Assembly: GCA_025923075.1 (NCBI GenBank)
Contig: JAICGN010000013.1
Location: 1 to 58,314, forward strand
Source: Chitinophagaceae bacterium
GTDB taxonomy: Bacteria > Bacteroidota > Bacteroidia > Chitinophagales > Chitinophagaceae
Reading direction: 5' to 3'
Length of the DNA stretch: 58,314 nucleotides
In this document: in pieces, positions 16,697-25,936 of the stretch
Layout of the letters: each line of letters starts with the position of its first letter
Position numbering within the stretch: position 1 is the stretch's first letter
Made by a program: the position numbers and the translations under genes
Notes under the pieces: model-generated
Databases searched by the model: none
Seen by the model: only the letters and a program-made list of their open reading frames with translations
What the model was told of the DNA's origin: nothing

Positions 16697-19009
16697 GTGA
16701 GTACAAGGCAAACTATATTTTTATTTTTTATCTTATTTGTTTTTTTCAACAAAGGAATTTCTCAACAGCCTGTTCCGCCAATTGGTCAATGGCGCGATCA
16801 CCTGCCTTATCATTCTGCCATTGATGTTGCAGCGGGAAATAATAAAATCTTTTGCGCCACGCCTTACAGTGTGTTTAATATCGACCTGGCAGACAACTCG
16901 GTTTCACGAATCAGTCGTGTTAACGGTCTTCATGAAACAGGAGTTTCGGTTATCAGCTACGATGAAACGAATAATAAATTATTTATCGGTTATCGCAACA
17001 GTAACGTTGATATTGTTTACCGGAATGATATTTTTAATGTTCCGGATATTAAGCTCGATAATATTATTGGCGATAAAACAATTTATAATGTTTTTTCTTT
17101 CGGAAAATATTTCTATCTCTCAACCGGGCTTGGTGTAATAGTTATTGACGGTGATAAATATGAGGTGAAAGATTCCTGGTTTATTGGTAATAATGGAGGA
17201 CAAGTAAAAGTCAACGGGTTTGTTGCCGCAAATTCTTTTTTTTACGCCGCTTCAGATGAAGGATTAAAAAGAACAGCTGGCAACACGGTTGATCCGGCAA
17301 ATTATTTGAATTGGCAAAATCTTAGTGGTGCGAATGGACTATCTGCCGGGGCATGTGATAATGTGATTGCTGCCGGGGATAGAATATTCGCTTTAAAGGA
17401 TGATTCTGTATTTGTGTTGACTGCAAATAGCTGGGATTTATTTTTTACGGAAACCACGTGGAAAATTCACAACATTAATTCGTCTTCCGGGAAAGTGATT
17501 ATTTGTCAAACAAAAAACGGCATTGGTAAGGTCATTTCCCTGAACACAGATGGAACAATCGTCCGGGCGATGCAGGAAGCGCGTTTAATTGTGCAACCAG
17601 AGAAAGCAATTCTGGTCAACACTGATTATTGGATAGCCGATAGTGTTGGAGGGTTAACAAAGTTCATGTCAATTGGTTTTGAAAATTATAATCTTAATTC
17701 GCCCCAATCTATTGCTACAGGTGAGATAATTTTTGTCAACAACACATTTTATGCAACAGCAGGCGGAGTAAATGAAAATTGGCTAAAAGAGAATAATAAG
17801 AATGGACTTTATAAATTTTCCGAAGGTCAATGGACAAATTATAATAGTAAGCAATTTCCTCAGCTTGATACATTGCACGATTTGATTTCAGTTGCCATAG
17901 ATCCAAGGGATGAAACAGCATGGGCCGGGTCTTATGGCGGAGGATTGCTGCACATTAAAACCGGTAATAGTTTTGAAATTTTCAAACAGAATTCTTCGAT
18001 TGGAGAGACCATATTTGACCCCGGCAGTTATCGTGTCGCGGGTTTAGCATTTGACAAGGAAAATAATTTATGGATCGCCAACTATGGTGCCCTGCGAAAT
18101 ATTGTCGTCCGAAAACATGACGGCACATGGAGAACATTTGTGCCTCCATTTGCACTTTCCGAGCATGCTGTATCCCAACTTATCATTGATGATGAAAATC
18201 AGAAATGGATCGTTTCACCAAAAGGAAATGGACTAATCATTTTTAATGATAATTCAACCATTGATAATTCGGCGGATGACAAATGGAAACTTTATCAAAG
18301 CGGCGTTGGTCTTGGAAATTTGCCAACGAATAACGTATTGAGCATTGCAAAAGACAGAAATGGTTTTATCTGGATTGGCACCGGGGATGGATTAGCCGTG
18401 GTTCAATGTCCACAAAACGTTTTCTCATCACAGGGGTGTGATGCATTATTGCCTGTAGTTACTGAGGGCGGTTTTAATCAATATCTTTTTAAGGGCGAAG
18501 AGGTAAGAAGTATTGCCGTAGATGGAGCCGATAGAAAATGGGTGGCAACGAAAAATGGCGCCTGGTTGCTCAGTGCGGACGGTGAAAAGGTCATTCATCG
18601 TTTTACAGAAGAAAATAGTCCATTACTAAGTGATGATGTAAAGAGAATCGCAATTGACAGCAAGACAGGTGAAATATTTCTTGCTACTGCCAACGGTATT
18701 TGTTCATTCAGAAGTACGGCGACGGGCGGCGGCGAAACAAATAGTAATGTATTGGTATTCCCTAATCCCGTCCCACCGGGCTATGGAGGACCGATCGCTA
18801 TTCGCGGTTTAGTAAATGATGCCATTGTAAAAATTACCGAGCTGGATGGGAGATTAGTTTACCAAACAAGAGCCCTCGGTGGGCAAGCCGTTTGGGATGG
18901 CAAAGACTATAAAGGAAGAAAAATTTCAAGCGGTGTGTATCTTGTTTTAATAACTGATGATGGAAGAAAGGAGAACCTGGCAGCAAAGATTATTTTCATT
19001 AATAAATAA
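16697..19009 (+). CDS. porZ: PorZ-like type IX secretion protein (beta-propellers plus C-terminal sorting domain)
   Basis: The 770-residue protein begins at a GTG; the codon two places upstream is an in-frame stop and no other good start exists nearby. A signal peptide (RQTIFLFFILFVFFNKGISQ) is followed by the PorZ signature PIGQWRDHLPYHSAIDVA, then KIFCATPYSVFNID and VNGLHETGVSVISYDETNNK. Two seven-bladed-propeller-like regions follow, with blades of the type DENQKWIVSPKGNGL and DRNGFIWIGTGDGLAVV. The end is a type A T9SS C-terminal domain (VLVFPNPVPPGYGGP, then GLVNDAIVKITELDGR, KISSGVYLVLI). PorZ is part of the surface attachment complex that modifies T9SS cargo with A-LPS. The stop overlaps the recO start (TAATG), an arrangement implying coupling. 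Confidence 0.88.
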   Translation: MSTRQTIFLFFILFVFFNKGISQQPVPPIGQWRDHLPYHSAIDVAAGNNKIFCATPYSVFNIDLADNSVSRISRVNGLHETGVSVISYDETNNKLFIGYRNSNVDIVYRNDIFNVPDIKLDNIIGDKTIYNVFSFGKYFYLSTGLGVIVIDGDKYEVKDSWFIGNNGGQVKVNGFVAANSFFYAASDEGLKRTAGNTVDPANYLNWQNLSGANGLSAGACDNVIAAGDRIFALKDDSVFVLTANSWDLFFTETTWKIHNINSSSGKVIICQTKNGIGKVISLNTDGTIVRAMQEARLIVQPEKAILVNTDYWIADSVGGLTKFMSIGFENYNLNSPQSIATGEIIFVNNTFYATAGGVNENWLKENNKNGLYKFSEGQWTNYNSKQFPQLDTLHDLISVAIDPRDETAWAGSYGGGLLHIKTGNSFEIFKQNSSIGETIFDPGSYRVAGLAFDKENNLWIANYGALRNIVVRKHDGTWRTFVPPFALSEHAVSQLIIDDENQKWIVSPKGNGLIIFNDNSTIDNSADDKWKLYQSGVGLGNLPTNNVLSIAKDRNGFIWIGTGDGLAVVQCPQNVFSSQGCDALLPVVTEGGFNQYLFKGEEVRSIAVDGADRKWVATKNGAWLLSADGEKVIHRFTEENSPLLSDDVKRIAIDSKTGEIFLATANGICSFRSTATGGGETNSNVLVFPNPVPPGYGGPIAIRGLVNDAIVKITELDGRLVYQTRALGGQAVWDGKDYKGRKISSGVYLVLITDDGRKENLAAKIIFINK

Positions 19010-19755
19010 TGTCGTCGCAGCTACATAAGACCAAAGGAATTGTTTTACGGGCCGTAAAATATGGTGAAACGAGTTTGATCGTTACCCTATTTACAGAACT
19101 ATTCGGTTTGCAATCCTATTTGGTAAACGGTGTAAGGACTTCAACAAAAAAAGGCACCGGTAAAGCAAATCTCTTTCAACCAACTGCAATACTTGAACTG
19201 GTTGTTTATCATAATGAATTGAAACATTTGAATCGCATCAAGGAATTCAAATGGTCTTATTTATATAAGCATATTTTTTCCGATGTGCCAAAGAATGCCG
19301 TCGCCCTGTTCATGATCGAACTGCTTACAAAATGTTTGAAACAACCCGAGCCAAACCCTGAACTTTTCGAATTTTGCGAAGATGCGTTCATGCATTTGGA
19401 TGAAAGCAACGGTACGGTGATGGCGAATTTTCCACTTTTCTTTGCATTGCATTTGCCTGCATTTTTCGGATTCAGGATCAGCGACGACTACTCAAAGGAA
19501 AATTCAATACTCGATATGCAGGAAGGCACTTTTGTGCCAGACCGTCCAAATCATTTTCATTTTTTGGAAGGCAAAGAGGCGGAAGTGACAAGTGACTTAT
19601 TAAAAATGATGCAGCCGGAAGAATTGGAACAAATAAAGCTCAATCATGATTTCCGAAGGCAATTATTATTTGCTTATGAGACTTATTATGCTTTGCATAT
19701 TCAGGATTTTGGAACGATGAAGACTTTACCAGTGTTGAAAGAGGTATTAGGATGA
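19009..19755 (+). CDS. recO: DNA repair protein RecO
   Basis: The 248-residue protein has the N-terminal OB-fold of RecO (LHKTKGIVLRAVKYGETSLI, TLFTELFGLQSYLVNGVRT) and the helical C-terminal domain (HLDESNGTVMANFPLFFALH, LPAFFGFRISDD). It works with RecR to load RecA at gaps through the RecFOR pathway. Its ATG shares one base with the porZ stop codon. It ends 6 bp from a convergent gene, leaving no space for a terminator. Confidence 0.93.
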   Translation: MSSQLHKTKGIVLRAVKYGETSLIVTLFTELFGLQSYLVNGVRTSTKKGTGKANLFQPTAILELVVYHNELKHLNRIKEFKWSYLYKHIFSDVPKNAVALFMIELLTKCLKQPEPNPELFEFCEDAFMHLDESNGTVMANFPLFFALHLPAFFGFRISDDYSKENSILDMQEGTFVPDRPNHFHFLEGKEAEVTSDLLKMMQPEELEQIKLNHDFRRQLLFAYETYYALHIQDFGTMKTLPVLKEVLG

Positions 19756-19761
19756 AACAGA

Positions 19762-20151
19762 TTATCCTTTCCTCCATATTGCTAGAACAAACATTAAGGC
19801 CATTGATAAAATTATATAGATTATCAACCAAAGATTACCTGAATGTACTTTGTCCCAGTTGTAATCATATTTTTCTTTTAATGGCTCGATATCTGATTTT
19901 TTCAAAAGCTTAGTAACAAAAAGATAAATAGGAATAAGTATTAAAAGCATGATTATTGACTTTGTTAGCTTATCATCAGAGGATTTTATGGGTATTAAAT
20001 CGATCTTGTTAAATAAAGCAAGCAATTGCAATATATGGATGTAAACTAATAGTAACAGTGACCCCATCGTTCGAAAATATGGATTACCTCTCTGAGGAGG
20101 TTTTTCGTAATAACGGTAAAATAAGTACCCAATAAATTTTATTGTGTTCAT
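19762..20151 (-). CDS. hypothetical membrane protein with three predicted helices
   Basis: The 129-residue protein is not recognised as a family. It starts [19 protein letters not shown], with helices at about residues 30-47 (GSLLLLVYIHILQLLALF), 64-83 (KSIIMLLILIPIYLFVTKLL) and 106-126 (LWLIIYIILSMALMFVLAIW), separated by charged loops. Its ATG overlaps the stop of the upstream amidohydrolase by one base (TAATG), so it is translated from the same mRNA. The sequence gives no clue to function. Confidence 0.75.
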   Translation of the reverse strand: MNTIKFIGYLFYRYYEKPPQRGNPYFRTMGSLLLLVYIHILQLLALFNKIDLIPIKSSDDKLTKSIIMLLILIPIYLFVTKLLKKSDIEPLKEKYDYNWDKVHSGNLWLIIYIILSMALMFVLAIWRKG

Positions 20152-21365
20152 TATAATAGCCGTGTAGAGTTGCTAAAATCAGTATTAACTAAAACCACTC
20201 CCGGTCTTTTCCCTTTATCAAAACTTCCCAACTCGTCATCCCATTTTAAAGCTTTAGCGCCGTTGATCGTTGCCCATTGAAGAACCTGCTCTAACGATGC
20301 CACGGCTTTAAGCCGTGGCATCGTTTCGGTAACACGGATAATAGACCGTATTTCCTTTGCAATACTCAATTGCCAATTGCTGCTGTAGCTATCAGTCCCC
20401 AAAACGATCGGGCAATTATTTCGCATCAACATTTCAATGGGAGGTGTTTTGTTTTCGATATACAGATTGGCATTTATACAAAGACACCAATACAATTTTA
20501 GTGTATTTGCCTTAGCATATTCTTTTGCAAATACGACATCTTCTTCCGGCATAAATGTGTTATGAATAAGTAAAATGGTTTGACCGTTATTGAAATGTGG
20601 TAGCACAGAACGAATGCTGCTTAAACCAGTAACGGGGAATGGTGATTTATCAATACCAAAGATTTTGAAAAGTTTCAGATAATCTCCGCCGCCGGTCTTA
20701 TATAATTCATCTTCCGCCGGATGTTCCTGGTTGTGGATAGAAATAACCTGATCTTTTGTCAATTCATTAATTAGTTTGAATGTTTTAGGACTAATTGAAT
20801 AGGGTGCATGAGGCACTAACGATGTACGATTTTGATCCCGATAGCTATCGGGATTGACTTTTGATTTTTGACTTTCAAATATTTGAGCAACCTTTTTATA
20901 GTGTTCAATATTCTCTTCAGCTTGCTCATCAGTGAACCCAAGCACTTCTACAAAATTCTGCCAGCGGATCTTGCTGTTAGTTTTTACTTCAGCTGTATCC
21001 GGGGTATTTCCAATATCTCCAACAGCAATAACACCATTATCGTACATTTCTTTTTCTGCTTTTTTAATCTCCTCCTGAATGACGGCTGGTTCGAAATCTC
21101 TTTTAGTAACAACTGAACATAAAAACTCGATCAGACCTGTATGTGGAGGTATGACATTTTTGAGGTGGCTAAGCTCAAGATGACAATGACAGTTGATCAA
21201 ACCGGGGGAAAGAATACCGCTGAAAGCTTGAACATCATCGCCAGCTTCAGTAACAGGTACAATGTCTGCTATTTTACCTGATTCGCCAGTAATTAAAACT
21301 TTGTCATTGCTATGAAGATGATAGCCATCAAACAATTGATCTGCTTTGAACTTTCTGTATGCCAT
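20151..21365 (-). CDS. metal-dependent amidohydrolase (chlorohydrolase/deaminase type)
   Basis: The start at 21365 ([17 protein letters not shown]) is preferred over the longer frame, whose first 24 codons include a CCTGCC/GGCAGG palindrome. The 404-residue protein has the amidohydrolase layout: a beta-sandwich N-terminus, [17 protein letters not shown] (metal HxH), [28 protein letters not shown] (metal His), LIHNTFM (catalytic His) and [14 protein letters not shown] (metal Asp), then [20 protein letters not shown]. This resembles the adenosine/aminofutalosine deaminase branch, but the substrate is not provable here. Two palindromes are translated in frame, as NPDSYRDQ and as a [10 protein letters not shown] segment, and probably sit in surface loops. 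Confidence 0.88.
   Translation of the reverse strand: MAYRKFKADQLFDGYHLHSNDKVLITGESGKIADIVPVTEAGDDVQAFSGILSPGLINCHCHLELSHLKNVIPPHTGLIEFLCSVVTKRDFEPAVIQEEIKKAEKEMYDNGVIAVGDIGNTPDTAEVKTNSKIRWQNFVEVLGFTDEQAEENIEHYKKVAQIFESQKSKVNPDSYRDQNRTSLVPHAPYSISPKTFKLINELTKDQVISIHNQEHPAEDELYKTGGGDYLKLFKIFGIDKSPFPVTGLSSIRSVLPHFNNGQTILLIHNTFMPEEDVVFAKEYAKANTLKLYWCLCINANLYIENKTPPIEMLMRNNCPIVLGTDSYSSNWQLSIAKEIRSIIRVTETMPRLKAVASLEQVLQWATINGAKALKWDDELGSFDKGKRPGVVLVNTDFSNSTRLL
20293..20325. repeat. perfect 16-bp inverted repeat inside the amidohydrolase gene
   Basis: AACGATGCCACGGCTT (20293-20308) and its exact complement AAGCCGTGGCATCGTT (20310-20325) flank one T. It resembles interspersed palindromes rather than codon-driven sequence, and it is translated without breaking the frame. 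Confidence 0.85.
20835..20854. repeat. perfect 20-bp palindrome ATCCCGATAG/CTATCGGGAT inside the amidohydrolase gene
   Basis: It is self-complementary over 20 bases. Arms of the same family occur at 55461-55478 in an intergenic region, which supports a dispersed element. Confidence 0.85.
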
Positions 21366-21407
21366 GCTGGGTTTTCTTTTAACTTTGCTGCCCTTAAATG
21401 GTGAATA

Positions 21408-21427
21408 CCTGCCGACTGACTGGCAGG
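21408..21427. repeat. CCTGCC/GGCAGG inverted repeat upstream of the amidohydrolase
   Basis: CCTGCC (21408-21413) pairs with GGCAGG (21422-21427). A shortened relative lies in the alaS leader near 996-1010. Confidence 0.55.
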
Positions 21428-21509
21428 GAATTGTCACAGATGAAGGATGCGACGCAACTAGTGTTGAGCAGAATTACTTCAGCTGAGTACATAAAAATAA
21501 AACTTTCAG

Positions 21510-22574
21510 ATGTTAGACAGGTTAGAAGCAATAAAAGCACGATTTGATCAACTGGGAGTAGCTCTTACCAACCCTGAGATCGTTGCGAACAACAAGAGAT
21601 TTGCTGAAACAAGCAAAGAGTATCGCAGTCTTGAAAAGATTGTTGCAGCTTATGACGAGTATAAGAAAGTGTTGGATGATGTGACAATGTATAAAGAAGC
21701 ATTGAATGGGACTGATGAGGAATTGAGGGAAATGGCAAAAGAAGAATTGCCGGTGAGTGAAGAGAGAAGAGAAAAGTTGGAATCGATAATTCGGCAAATG
21801 CTAATACCCAAAGATCCGCAGGATGAGAAGAATGCTATTATTGAAATTCGTGCAGGCACTGGTGGCGATGAGGCAAGCTTGTTTGCAGGTGACCTGTTGC
21901 GAATGTATATGCGTTATTGTGAAAGGCGTGGATGGAAAACTGCGATATTAAGTGAGAACGAAGGGACAGTTGGCGGTTATAAAGAAGTACAGCTTGAAGT
22001 GATTGGCGATGATGTGTATGGCACGCTAAAATTTGAAAGCGGCGTACATCGTGTGCAACGAGTGCCGGAAACTGAAGGATCCGGTCGTGTGCATACCTCT
22101 GCTGCTACAATTGCGGTAATGCCGGAAGCTGAAGAAGTGGATTTTGAATTAAATCCTGCAGATGTAAAGATGGAAACAGCAAGAAGCGGTGGCGCAGGTG
22201 GCCAGAATGTAAACAAGGTGGAAACAAAAGTAATGCTGACACATATTCCTACGGGCACCGTGGTCGTTTGCCAAACAGAACGAAGCCAGCTTGGCAACCG
22301 CGAAAAAGCCATGGGCATGTTACGCACAAAACTTTATGAAGAGCAGGTAAGAAAACAAGAAGAAGAAATTTCACGGCATAGAAAGAGCCTGGTAAGCACC
22401 GGCGACCGCAGCGCTAAGATCCGGACATATAATTTTCCACAGGGAAGGGTGACCGATCACCGCATAAATCTTACTTCATACAATTTACCGGCGGTCTTGA
22501 ACGGCGATATCCAGGAATTTATTGAAGCATTACAATTTGCCGAAAATTCTGAGAAGCTGGCAAAACAGAATTAA
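21510..22574 (+). CDS. prfA: peptide chain release factor 1
   Basis: The 354-residue protein terminates translation at UAA and UAG. Visible parts are the helical domain 1 ([15 protein letters not shown]), the region [20 protein letters not shown], the RF1-type codon-recognition stretch ending [20 protein letters not shown], and the peptidyl-tRNA hydrolysis loop [15 protein letters not shown] with GGQ at residues 230-232. The C-terminus [20 protein letters not shown] fits RF1. Length is normal. It is divergent from the amidohydrolase and is followed by its own terminator. Confidence 0.98.
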   Translation: MLDRLEAIKARFDQLGVALTNPEIVANNKRFAETSKEYRSLEKIVAAYDEYKKVLDDVTMYKEALNGTDEELREMAKEELPVSEERREKLESIIRQMLIPKDPQDEKNAIIEIRAGTGGDEASLFAGDLLRMYMRYCERRGWKTAILSENEGTVGGYKEVQLEVIGDDVYGTLKFESGVHRVQRVPETEGSGRVHTSAATIAVMPEAEEVDFELNPADVKMETARSGGAGGQNVNKVETKVMLTHIPTGTVVVCQTERSQLGNREKAMGMLRTKLYEEQVRKQEEEISRHRKSLVSTGDRSAKIRTYNFPQGRVTDHRINLTSYNLPAVLNGDIQEFIEALQFAENSEKLAKQN

Positions 22575-22628
22575 ACCGGAATCGTTGAAAGTGAAATGGC
22601 ATTCCGAATTAAACATTGAATTTCTTTG

Positions 22629-22656
22629 GCGTTTCTTTAACAGGAACGCTTTTTTA
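22629..22656 (+). terminator. Rho-independent terminator of prfA
   Basis: GCGTTTC (22629-22635) pairs with GGAACGC (22643-22649), including one G-T pair, followed by seven T residues. Confidence 0.75.
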
Positions 22657-22927
22657 TTGGCGTCAAACTAATAGAAAATATTTAGGACGAGATTCGATAA
22701 GTTTTTTGTCATTTCATCGTCAGATTGCTTGTAAAGGGTTATAAATTGGCAGGGTCCGGAATGAAATAAAGGTTGATTTCTGACGTTTAGAAAATGAAGG
22801 TTCTTTGGGTTAAAAATGAGGGGGAAATTGAAGATATTCTTAGAAGATTTTCCTTTGAATAACAGTGGATAGTACGAGTAAAATACCTTTAATAGTTCAT
22901 TAACAACAAGCATCAAAATATTGGCAG
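22657..22927. other. AT-rich spacer, no convincing gene
   Basis: An 82-codon frame on the minus strand covers most of this stretch, but it has no recognisable domain, low-complexity composition and no start context. I see no repeat or RNA gene in this part of the spacer. Confidence 0.5.
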
Positions 22928-22935
22928 TAAATTTG
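22928..22935 (+). promoter_or_regulatory. TAAATTTG, candidate -7 box with no gene downstream
   Basis: It matches TAnnTTTG exactly. No ORF follows in this direction, but a terminator lies 70 nt further on, so it may drive a short RNA. A -33 TTG is not evident. Confidence 0.4.
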
Positions 22936-22940
22936 CGTTA

Positions 22941-23031
22941 TAGATGAAAGTTCTTCACAAATAAAGCAGTCAATTTTCTCATAAGCAGTTAGTTTTGGTT
23001 GCGACCCCTGTTTCCACAGGGGTCTATTTTT
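22941..23031 (+). ncRNA. candidate small RNA of about 90 nt ending at an intrinsic terminator
   Basis: The span from the predicted transcription start to the terminator has no ORF. Its 3' end is the stem GACCCCTG (23003-23010) with CAGGGGTC (23017-23024), followed by TATTTTTTTA. prfA already has a terminator 350 bp upstream, and the next gene is on the other strand, so this second plus-strand terminator needs its own transcript. I do not recognise an RNA family. This is inference from promoter plus terminator. Confidence 0.4.
23003..23031 (+). terminator. Rho-independent terminator without an obvious coding gene
   Basis: An 8-bp perfect stem with a 6-nt loop is followed by a T-run. The right arm also takes part in an alternative palindrome, GGTCTAT/ATAGACC at 23021-23040. 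Confidence 0.75.
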
Positions 23032-23093
23032 TTATAGACCTTCCCGAGATCCAAATGAAATTGACCGATAGTAGCTCATTGGTTATTATCTCC

Positions 23094-25349
23094 TTAGAAC
23101 TTGCAATTGATTCCCGCCTTCAAAAATCTTGGTGTACCCGGCGTATAGTGAATTTCGGAAACGGAACTAGGTTCAAATTGAAGTCTTGATTCTGTATCAA
23201 ATTGTGCTTCACGCCATTCCTGGTTAAATATATTTTCAGCAGCAAAAGTGAGTTCAAACTTTTTCCAGGCATATGCTAAACATATTTCATTAATAAAATG
23301 TCCTTCCGCTTTTACTGAATTGAATTCGTTGGCAGGTCGATGATTCATAAAACGATATCGAAGAGAACCACTAAATCCGTTTTTCATTTTTGCAGATATA
23401 CCACCAGTGCTTGTGAAGGATGGAGCAAGTGGAATATAATCCTCGCCTTTTACAGAACCAATAGCCCTTGCTTTTGTATAGTTCATATCAAGATCGCCAA
23501 AGAGCCATGAAGTAAATTGATAACGTGCAGAAATATCAACTCCCATTCTTCTAGTTTTGCCACCTGGCTCTACGATCCCTTGATCACCTACATACAGAAA
23601 TTCCTGTTCAGAATAAAAACGCCATAATGCTGTTTTTAAGATCAGGTTTTTTACGGGCTTCAGAATAATTCCAAGATCCGTACCGTAAACTTTTGGTAAA
23701 ATATCTTTTGCATCATTATGAAGTATCACACGGGTATCGTTTGAATGAAAGCCAATTCCATTGTTCAGGTAAATTTTAACTGTTGAGGATGGGGCATAAA
23801 CAAAATTCAATTTCGGGCTTGCGACACTTCTTTGCTGATGCTTAGAATCAATGTCTCCGGTGAATAGATCCCTGTAACTGAAGTGAAAGAAATCAAAACG
23901 TAGCCCCCCATTCACACTAAAGTTATAATCGAGTTCAAGATTTTGATTCCAGGATAAATAACCATTTGCCTCTTTCACATCCCCTTTCTGCAATGTTTCA
24001 ATGTATTGCCTTTTCGCTGCTCTTGATAATTCAACTCCCATTACATCATCATAACGAAACCCACCGCCAAATTCTGTCTGTGTACTCTTTTGTCCCAGCA
24101 TCCATGTTTTAGAGACCGTTGTATTATAACCATACATATTTCTTATTTCCCGCTGATTAATTTCGTCACCATTCACGGCATCATTCAGGAAAAATGTAAA
24201 GTTTGAAAACAGGTTGAAGTGATAGCGGCTGAAATAAAATTGATCTGTAGTTTTCCAATTATTTTTCCATTGTCTTGCGTACAGGATATTAAGATTTGTC
24301 CGGCCTGTATTTCCTCCTTCGCTATTATCAATAGAACCATAGCGGCTGATCATTCCACTTTGTACTGCACGGTCCGGAACCTGTCCTGAAGCGTTCCATT
24401 TGCTGTCAAATGTTGAAACTGTAATTGTAAGCTGGTTTTGGTCTCCAAACCATGCATTGTATTTGCCTATTATATTAAAACGATGAAAGTTCTGTGGACT
24501 TTCAAAATAGCTATCAGATTTGAAGTATTCTGATCCTACATAAAATTGTTGCCTTCTATTTTCATTCTCTGTATTAAGGATTTTGAGCATACCCACCAGA
24601 CGTTGTGTATTGAATTGACCGCCCTCTAATTTTAGAAAATTATCTTTTAGGAAGTCTTTAGTATGAAATTCTACATAACCTGCGGTAGCAAGATTTCCCT
24701 TATTTGTGAAATAAGGGCCCTTATCAAAATTTATTTTCTCCACGGTTTCAGGAATAAGAAAATGGAGATCGGCATAACCCTGTCCATGTGCATGACTTAC
24801 CATATTCACCGGCATGCCATCTACGCTTACATTTATATCTGTTCCATGATCAATATCATATCCTCTTAAAAAGATATGCTCTGCTTTTCCACCACCGGCA
24901 TGTTGCGCAATAAATAAACCGGGAACAATTCTTAAAACTTCCTGCGAAGTGTTTACGGGACGAAACATTATATCCACTGAACCGATCGTATTTAACGGGG
25001 TTCCCTTCTTTCCATTGACCTTTACTTCGGAAAGGTCAAGATCTGCTTTTTTCAATGGTACTGAAACTGACGAGGTCAGATTTTCTTTTACTTCAACCGG
25101 AATGATCTCAGTTTTATAACTTATGTGAGAAACCACAAGTTCATATTGTCCCGGATTGATCCTGCCGATGGAGAATTTTCCGAATGCATCAGTATTATCT
25201 CCTTTAGTGTTTGAAATAATAACAGTAGCCCCGTTCAGCGGGGTTCTATTTTCAGCGTCTGAAATATAACCTTCGATTTTTCCTGTCTGGGAAAATGAAA
25301 TAAATGTGATAAAAAAAAGCAATCCTGCGAAAGTTATCTTTTTGGCCAT
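23094..25349 (-). CDS. TonB-dependent outer-membrane receptor
   Basis: The 751-residue protein has a signal peptide (KKITFAGLLFFITFISFSQ). A carboxypeptidase-regulatory-like domain follows at about residues 22-110 (GKIEGYISDAENRTPLNGAT), then the plug domain (FRPVNTSQEVLRIVPGLFI, AEHIFLRGYDIDHGTDINVS, DGMPVNMVSHAHGQGYADLH) and a barrel ending in FLKAGINCKF. It lacks the SusC signature and has no SusD partner, so it is a classical TonB receptor. The ligand is unknown; no riboswitch or uptake gene is adjacent to suggest siderophore, cobalamin or metal. It appears monocistronic. Confidence 0.94.
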   Translation of the reverse strand: MAKKITFAGLLFFITFISFSQTGKIEGYISDAENRTPLNGATVIISNTKGDNTDAFGKFSIGRINPGQYELVVSHISYKTEIIPVEVKENLTSSVSVPLKKADLDLSEVKVNGKKGTPLNTIGSVDIMFRPVNTSQEVLRIVPGLFIAQHAGGGKAEHIFLRGYDIDHGTDINVSVDGMPVNMVSHAHGQGYADLHFLIPETVEKINFDKGPYFTNKGNLATAGYVEFHTKDFLKDNFLKLEGGQFNTQRLVGMLKILNTENENRRQQFYVGSEYFKSDSYFESPQNFHRFNIIGKYNAWFGDQNQLTITVSTFDSKWNASGQVPDRAVQSGMISRYGSIDNSEGGNTGRTNLNILYARQWKNNWKTTDQFYFSRYHFNLFSNFTFFLNDAVNGDEINQREIRNMYGYNTTVSKTWMLGQKSTQTEFGGGFRYDDVMGVELSRAAKRQYIETLQKGDVKEANGYLSWNQNLELDYNFSVNGGLRFDFFHFSYRDLFTGDIDSKHQQRSVASPKLNFVYAPSSTVKIYLNNGIGFHSNDTRVILHNDAKDILPKVYGTDLGIILKPVKNLILKTALWRFYSEQEFLYVGDQGIVEPGGKTRRMGVDISARYQFTSWLFGDLDMNYTKARAIGSVKGEDYIPLAPSFTSTGGISAKMKNGFSGSLRYRFMNHRPANEFNSVKAEGHFINEICLAYAWKKFELTFAAENIFNQEWREAQFDTESRLQFEPSSVSEIHYTPGTPRFLKAGINCKF

Positions 25350-25475
25350 GACGTATTCAATGCGACTATGTACGAGCTATGCAACCTGACAGTTTGAAAA
25401 TTCTGTCAATTTCAAAGTAACCAATAACCGTCAATCCAAATATCAATATCTATCGTAACTACGCAACAGTATTTT

Positions 25476-25862
25476 TCAAATCGGTTTTTTTACAAAGCGC
25501 TTTATAGAAATAAAATATCCGGCTGCCGATCCCAGTCCGTCAGCAACAATATCTTCATAAGCAAACGACCGGAATGGAATAAAATAATGTTGCACAACTT
25601 CCATTCCTATTCCGTAAATCATTGATAGAATTGTGATCGTCAAAAAGATCTTTTTGACACCCGCTATTGATCTTTTATTTGAATAAAACCGGCTCCAAAG
25701 AAAAACCAATAGCAGAAATAAGAAGAAATGGATCCATTTATCAAGGAATATTTTATCCTGCCAGCTTATTTTGGGAAGCCTTGATCCGGGTAAACAATGA
25801 AGTGTTGTAACTATTAGCACCCATATTACAGCAACTAGAAGCCAGGCTTTAAAGGTTTTCAA
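25476..25862 (-). CDS. VanZ-like membrane protein
   Basis: I place the start at the TTG at 25862, giving about 129 residues (LKTFKAWLLVAVIWVLIVTT). The frame is open upstream to another TTG at 25949, but that stretch encodes a Rho-independent terminator on the same strand, so it is unlikely to be translated. Helices are at about residues 5-20, 38-58, 70-92 and 108-122. Typical VanZ-like blocks are PGSRLPKISWQDKIFLDKWI and GIGMEVVQHYFIPFRSFAYE, followed by DIVADGLGSAAGYF. The cellular role of this family in Bacteroidota is not established. It is downstream of the anti-sigma gene, separated from it by the terminator. Confidence 0.82.
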   Translation of the reverse strand: MKTFKAWLLVAVIWVLIVTTLHCLPGSRLPKISWQDKIFLDKWIHFFLFLLLVFLWSRFYSNKRSIAGVKKIFLTITILSMIYGIGMEVVQHYFIPFRSFAYEDIVADGLGSAAGYFISIKRFVKKPI

Positions 25863-25909
25863 GTAATTTTTTTTACAAAATAAGGGGATAAAATAAGGAA
25901 GACAGAAAT

Positions 25910-25936
25910 AAAAAAGGAGCCCTAAAAGAGGGCCCC
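25910..25936 (-). terminator. terminator of the sigma/anti-sigma operon
   Basis: On the minus strand GGGGCCCT pairs with AGGGCTCC (one G-U pair) around a 5-nt loop, followed by six U residues. It stands between the anti-sigma gene and the VanZ-like gene. Confidence 0.8.

Noticed and set aside
22668-22916. 82-codon minus-strand frame between prfA and the TonB receptor
   Set aside because: No domain, low-complexity composition, no start context, and no conserved neighbour relationship; it is more likely spacer.
22657-23093. riboswitch for the TonB receptor
   Set aside because: This spacer is downstream of that minus-strand gene, so it cannot be its leader; no known motif is seen upstream of 25349 either.
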